Shown one piece after another: positions 58,301 through 64,000 of a DNA stretch of 64,000 nt. Under the pieces are notes generated by a model, which saw only the letters and a list, made by a program, of their open reading frames with translations, made no database searches and was not told the origin of the DNA. How positions within the stretch are numbered: position 1 is the first letter of the stretch; each line of letters opens with the position of its first letter. The stretch spans positions 23,019,805-23,083,804 of the forward strand of contig OW121856.1 of the NCBI GenBank assembly GCA_933228895.1, in the 5' to 3' direction. The DNA is from Platycnemis pennipes. Lineage: Eukaryota; Arthropoda; Insecta; Odonata; Platycnemididae. The position numbers were made by a program, and so were the translations under genes.

Positions 58301-61289
58301 AATTTTTAAATTGGTCCAACCAACTATATTTTAGAGTTTAATATAAACTTATCAAAACCATCATTGTTTATATCATTTTGAGCAGGCAAAATTTAGGTTA
58401 TAATTTTAAGGAAACTATCGCCCAAAAATACCAGTGTTCATGGTAATTTTGTTTCGTCAGTTAAATTGAAGAAGGCAGGTGGTACCTAGGTGATTTTACC
58501 GACGTTAAGTATGGCAAAAATTAAATAAATCGTAGCAATAATTAACTTTTTATTTGATTCATTATAATGTTTGTTTTCTCCGAATTATAGCAATCAAAAG
58601 TTGATAAGTCCTCATAAGAGAATTTTTGTACATTTTTTCGACACTTTCATTTTTACTCATAGAAGTTGAAATCTACAAGGAAAAATTTAAAAAAAAGTGG
58701 AGTTGTGTAGGGTTATGTGCAATTTCAGAAATGCGGTTAGAATTTTCACCAAAACTATAAACTGATATAGTCGCAGAAAGCGTTTGGACGTGGTGGGAAA
58801 TGAACGCCACTTCCTTTAGAGGCCGCTCGTCAAGAGATGAGTGCGAAAGGACACTTCCTTACCCTTCTCCATATCTAATATCTCCCACGGGAACCCTTCT
58901 GACCCTCCTCTTCAAAGAGCCCTCACTCACAAGCACACACACAGGGCGTCACTCCTCTATGTTTTCGAACCCTTATCCCGCCTCGGCCTCCCTCAGTCGC
59001 ATGTCGCTCCAATGGGAAGGAGGACGGTATCCCCACCGATTGTGCCTTCGTTGGCGAACATGCCTTGAAGTTGTCTTCTCTATCGGTGCCTTATAGCAGC
59101 TTGCGGAAGCTACCGAAGAAAGCTAGGAGGACTGTTCAAACTATCAACTGTTTGAAAACAAAAGAGCCGCGGTTTCCGTGCAATTCTGTCACTTTGCTTG
59201 CCGAGAAAAATTCGTGAGAAGCAGATGGAGTAAGCCTTGGAGCGATGAAAAAAGTGTTCAAAACAATATGTTCAATCGAGCCGATTGACAACCTGTGGCA
59301 CAAGAATATTGGAAAAAGTATTAAAATTATTAAATTAATGAAGCTATTAGATATCAAAGTAGGACTAGGATTAAAGGTTATGCGGGTAACTAGAATAATT
59401 TTCATTCGCACAAATTTTATTTGCGGTTTGAACTAATTAATAATGCAAAAATACAAGCAAAAAATAATTTTTTTAAAATATACTATGAGAAATACTTCTC
59501 TCCTTTGTCCAGTGAGGTTTTTGGAAAGATTTAGCAGGCGTGTTTTATGAAAAGCAAAATGAGGTAGGCCATACCCTCAAAATGATATCCTGAAATCCAT
59601 AAAGCGTCCTGACTATCCCAATTCACGTAAATAATCAAACCTGTGATGTAAGGAGAACTTCTTCCACAGATGTGCCAATTGATTTCCAATGTGACCAGAA
59701 ACTGACGTAAAGGAATATGTTTTCATGGTGCTAAGGTTTCTGGTTCAAAAATATTAACGTGATTAGAGTTTCTTGAAAATTGTTATGCGTGTTTTCTAAA
59801 AGATATTTTACACAGTTTTTAAATATTTTCGGGTCTTAGTGAATCCAATGAGGTATTTAATAATTCTTTTTCGAAAAAGATTATACAATGCTTATAATTG
59901 CAGATACTTCAATTTCAATGCATTTCACCTGTTTCCACCATAATCTGAAATCTTGTTTTTCCCAGCAAACAAAACATTTTCAAAGAAAACCAGACCATAC
60001 GACCAACCAATTTGGAATATGCAAAACAACTTAATTTCACAAAATATTTTTGATAACTATTCCTCTATGTATTTAGCAATATGGCCATGTAGAATTACGA
60101 AGAAGTCAGGATCTTAGAATCAAATAAACGCAGTTATTCAATTTTAATGATTTTTTTCACGTCATTTAAAGCAGTAAATGTTATAAAAATGTGCTGAATA
60201 GGTCATTGGGCCAATAAAATTGTTAGTAAATTATTCCTACTCTTGAATTTTGTGAATAATATAATAAAACTACGTTGTTTCAGGCGTGACCAAGTTGAAT
60301 TTGCTTAACGGCGCAAATAAAAAGAGATTTCGTTATTCCAAATAAATTTATTACAAGTCGACTGTAAAATGACGCGCTCCATCTAAATCTAGGCCGTCTT
60401 GCAATAACTTTCTGAGGACAAATGAACTCTCTGTTTATTTACAGCAATAAAAATACCAAAATAATATAAATTATAGTCTTCAATCATTCACAAATAGGGA
60501 GCTTGAAACATAAGCAGCATGTAAGAATATTATATACTTCGAAAATAAGCGCTTTTTGGTTTTCACCTGATAGCATTCGAGTTTTCCATTACATTATCTG
60601 TCCTTATAGATGATAGACGACCTTTTGAATGAGTAAAAGCATAGCAATAGATGCCTGGGTAGGAATGGGCTTTTCCGTCAAAATTGGTTAGAAGTAGCGA
60701 AGCAAACGAAGGTCTCAAAAGCAATTTTTTCGCCTAATAAATATTTGCGTAACATTGCTTTTCGAAGGGATTTCATCTTTCAACAAATATTTCCAGTTCA
60801 TTTGTAGCCTAATGGGATAAATGGTTGTGGATATAGACCGTTAATTTGACCCATAGAAACTAATATGTCGATTCCAAAGTGTTTAATAACGGGACTCAAC
60901 CCCCAGGATATATTTTAATCGACCCTTTGTTAATCACCTTGGGGAGAGCAACCAAATTTCTATAATTTTGTTTTTCATTTCTTTGAATGCATAAATTTAT
61001 CACTCCCATCAGGCATGAAAGAGTGAAGTTTACAGAAGGTAGCAGTATTAAGAAAATTTTTCAGGTGCACGGCATACTACTCTGCCTGTATTATGCTAAT
61101 CTCTTATGAAAAGAAGCTGCTTATTATGTTCTGTATTGTTTGAGGGAAGAAAGTCATTTTATATGTATTCCTAAGTCACCTTTTCTCACCATTCATGTTG
61201 TCTGGATCAATACAAGAGTGATACGGGTGTGCTTCTAGCACATTTGTAATGTATTAAGAGGTGAAAAAATATCTTTCATTATTTCTTCA
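55339..61289. other. Unassigned sequence; GC-rich at 56,600-56,960 and 58,800-59,080
   Basis: No gene, RNA gene or transposon could be supported. CAGGGTGTCCAAC at 57,547 resembles a hAT-type terminus, but no matching partner or 8-bp duplication was found. The two GC-rich blocks contain frames on one or both strands (56,620-56,895 minus; 58,800-59,096 plus) without known motifs. Confidence 0.4.
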
Positions 61290-61680
61290 AGGATTTTTTT
61301 TCTCTTAGAACTTCTTCCCAGTCCCTATTAAGCTCTTGTCTTTCAACTTCTCTCTTTCCACATGGTTGATACGCCATCTCTCGAAGTGGTAGCCTGCGGT
61401 TAGGCATTTTTTTCCAGATGTTCGCTCAATTTAATTCAATGTCTTCTTAGTGTATCAAGCAGTGGCTGATCCCCAAAGTTTTTTCTCACGTCAATTCTTT
61501 TCATTCTGTCTATATAGCTTAACTTTATTGTGCTTCCCATGAACCTCATCTTCACAATCTGGATATTTATTTCTTGTCTTTTTATTCCAACTCAGACCTA
61601 GTTCCATACATAAAGTACCAACGCCACTACTGAATAAGAAAACATCATCCTTATTTCTATTTTTCTTCACCTACAAATTA
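61290..61680 (-). pseudogene. Decayed RTE-like LINE fragment, C-terminal region
   Basis: Minus-strand translation keeps EMRFMG-like sequence followed by DRMKRIDVRKNFGDQPLLDT (about 61,520-61,460), which matches the 'R.R...IR..LG...LLDTI' block of RTE-type ORFs. Closer to the 3' end comes GKREVERQELNRDWEEVLRE (about 61,358-61,300), the extreme C-terminal block. Stops and frameshifts lie between. No endonuclease or RT catalytic motif remains. It appears to be a different subfamily from the copies with GAT tails. Confidence 0.6.
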
Positions 61681-62946
61681 TGGTCGTACAGGTGTTACCA
61701 ATATTACACCCAAGTAAAAGTTACCTCTCTTTCAGGAGCCAAGCAAATACCGGCGTTTGTACGATTTGTAAAGTAAAATTATTAAATATGCTATATAATA
61801 ATTGAGATAAATTCACATGCAAATGGATTAATATGCCTCGTTATGTATTTGAATGAAATGTTTAATTCTTCGCTCAAAAATGGCATATGGCTGATTTCAT
61901 ATTCGCAACCATTACCCGGGCTAAGCATGGGTTTTCACTCTCGCTGCGATCAGCCTCACCAGCCTCACAGCACGCACCACGAAGGCAAAGCTCCCATCGA
62001 TTGCTCACCAAAGCTAAGGGTGACGAAAATTTATGACCGGGTGACGACAGTAAAAAAAATACGATTTCTGCTGAGCCCGTGGTTTCGCAAATAATTTAAA
62101 ACCAGGGAAGCCGCTGCTATAGATTTTGTGGAAAGTGCCAGGGAACGGCGCCGAATCCGAATCCTTTTTTTCTCTAACAAAATTGCTTTTTAATAATTTT
62201 GATATATGTGATACTTGTGCGTACGTTTGCAGGGCAAATATACTATACAGTTTTAAAATTATCTTTTGTTTTTTTAATCATAAAAGTTCATTTCCTTGCT
62301 ATGTTGAAACCTAGTCTGACCTACAACCTCTCGGATTGGACGATTTATTGATTCTGCAAAACAGCAAATAGAACTGAACGCGTGTTTAAAAAATCGAGTT
62401 AAAATTTGATCCATTTAGAAAAAGACAGTTCCCACGTTTTTCTCATCCTGAAGTAAATTGGTATTTATGGGTTAAATTTTAACTGACTTTTGCTGGTTCA
62501 AAAAACTTTTTATTCATTGCTTCAGTTTATAATGCACTTGATGATTTATGGCTAGGTAATTATGGGCCAAAATAATAGGCAATTTATTTTTTGATCCACA
62601 GAAATTTTATTTTTATAAATTCACTCTTTATCTGAGAAGGTAAAGGATACTAGTACTAGGTAAAGTACTTGTAATGATTATCACATATTGAACATTTTAT
62701 CTGAGACCTGGTACACTCTGAACCACCATTATTATCAGTGGTTTTATTTCATCTTGAAAAACAGTACTCTTTATTTTTTTGTGAGATCAGGGGAAAACGT
62801 AGAGAAATAACAAACCACAGTACCTTACTTTCGGTGATGGTTATTGCACTATAAGCCAACTGTAACGAACGAAGTTACTATCTAAAAAAGCAAATTTACC
62901 TTAGCTAATAAGCATATGCTTCGGTAGAATTTTAAATGCATTTTTA
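61681..62946. other. Unassigned sequence
   Basis: No gene or repeat recognised. A slightly GC-richer patch at 61,910-62,050 holds a short + frame without known motif. Confidence 0.45.
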
Positions 62947-63159
62947 ACCGAGATGTGACTTTAAATATACCATTTAATCACCCTTACAACTTTTTATAGA
63001 ATACGTATCATAGCCTGAGGTCACTCTTTCCTCTGTATCTTCAGAAAATCTTCAGAAACCGAGATGTGAATTTAAATATACCATTTAATCACCCTTACAA
63101 CTTTTTATAGAATACGTATCATAGCCTGAGGTCACTCTTTCCTCTGTATCTTCAGAAAA
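62947..63159. repeat. Tandem duplication, 111-bp period
   Basis: The block starting ACCGAGATGTGA at 62,947 recurs at 63,058, with a single mismatch over about 102 aligned bases (GACTTT versus GAATTT). At the junction TCTTCAGAAA is itself present twice in a row, suggesting that slippage at this 10-base word seeded the duplication. Confidence 0.95.
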
Positions 63160-64000
63160 CCGTACAAGTCACCTTACATAGGGCAGAGGGTGAATAATCA
63201 CCGAACATATGTTTATGGTCACAAGAATACTCAATTGGATATCACTTTTCTTATCATGCGAAACATACCTTGAAATGTTCAAACTTTATACATCACTCAG
63301 GAAGGGATTGAAGAAATATTACGCACACACACGCACTTAATGTTTACAATGATAGCATAGTTTTAAGCTTTTTTACTTCAGTATATCATGTAACCTCGCA
63401 ACGCTATAAATCTGGAGAATTCATAATTCACAATTTCTCTTTTAATTTTTTATTTCTTTGACATTTAATCCATTTTAGATCGATGGCCAGTTCTATACTT
63501 CTCCACAAGTTTTCCTTTCATTCATTCTTCTTAATATCTATTGGTTAACCTTTCACCAAATCCATAAAATTAACTCTTTCTGACCTCAGTGCCTCACATT
63601 CGTCCTCTTCCTATATCACCCTAGTAAACACTCCTATTCTCGCTATTTTAGTCAGTCAAATCTAGTTTCTCACCCTTTTCGTTAGTCCACATCATATATC
63701 CCACCCACTGTTCTTCCAGGCGAATTCCCGCCTAATGATTTCTTACTCTGATTGGAGACTCAAAGTAACGCCCACGGTGAATTTGCAATCTTCCTTCGCC
63801 TTTGCGACGCTACTCCTTTTCTGCGTCACAATTGAACTCTGTCCCCACTACTCAGGCCTTCCAAGGTGCCGCGACGTGAAGCGAGTGCATGCAAACAAAG
63901 AATCGCCTCAAGTCACTCGAATTCTCGGCCTCATTAAGGGCTTCGGCCATTTGCCTCCCAAACCCATCATTCTCCCCCCTATCTTGAGACCCTGGGGACT
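63160..64000. other. Unassigned sequence at window end
   Basis: No gene recognised. A short CA-rich run (ACACACACGCAC) lies near 63,325. The last 300 bases are GC-richer. Confidence 0.45.

Noticed and set aside
7152..63159. CRISPR-like arrays from the tandem repeats
   Set aside because: Each tandem repeat has only two units without regular spacers, and the sequence is clearly eukaryotic.

Overview
This window looks like arthropod nuclear DNA, most probably from an insect with a fairly large, repeat-rich genome. It is AT-rich. There is no tight gene packing, no ribosome-binding-site logic and no operons. Transposable-element debris of several kinds is scattered among short GC-richer patches. 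The species cannot be fixed from the sequence alone. No host protein-coding gene could be recognised. Most open frames are short, begin at non-ATG codons or lie in AT-rich or low-complexity sequence, so I leave them out.

The one clear coding unit is a near-intact, apparently full-length non-LTR retrotransposon on the + strand, about 28.65-32.94 kb. ORF1 encodes a PHD-type zinc finger, a coiled coil and an FP25-like nucleic-acid-binding region. ORF2 encodes an APE-type endonuclease and a reverse transcriptase with all main motifs. The element ends in a five-unit ATTC tail, with a 9-bp hairpin near each end. Its ORF1/ORF2 junction carries a correctly phased A-AAA-AAC heptamer that would shift ribosomes by -1 straight into ORF2.

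Around it lie older elements. Three decayed copies resemble an RTE-like LINE family: 12.74-13.49 kb (+), 18.37-19.20 kb (-) and 33.76-34.99 kb (-). The first and last carry GAT/ATC-repeat tails. Further LINE remnants of related or other families lie at 3.06-3.34, 16.07-16.72 and 61.29-61.68 kb. A non-autonomous hAT-type DNA transposon of 899 bp at 11,428-12,326 is precisely delimited by an 8-bp target-site duplication. A pair of ~0.55-kb inverted arms (23.67-24.19 and 25.44-26.00 kb) encloses 1.25 kb and may be a fold-back element. Each arm carries a CRE palindrome and two inverted CCAAT boxes. About ten tRNA-derived (SINE-like) heads with A-box/B-box signals are scattered throughout, and none folds as a convincing functional tRNA.

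Smaller structures include local tandem duplications (46, 58, 93 and 111 bp periods), a 101-bp repeat recurring 0.9 kb away, an 18-bp and a 26-bp perfect palindrome, long G or C homopolymers, a hammerhead-ribozyme-like core at 35.5 kb, and a YY1-type AAGATGGCGGC site with a possible very short first exon at 41.4 kb. The rest appears to be intergenic or intronic sequence without recognisable content.
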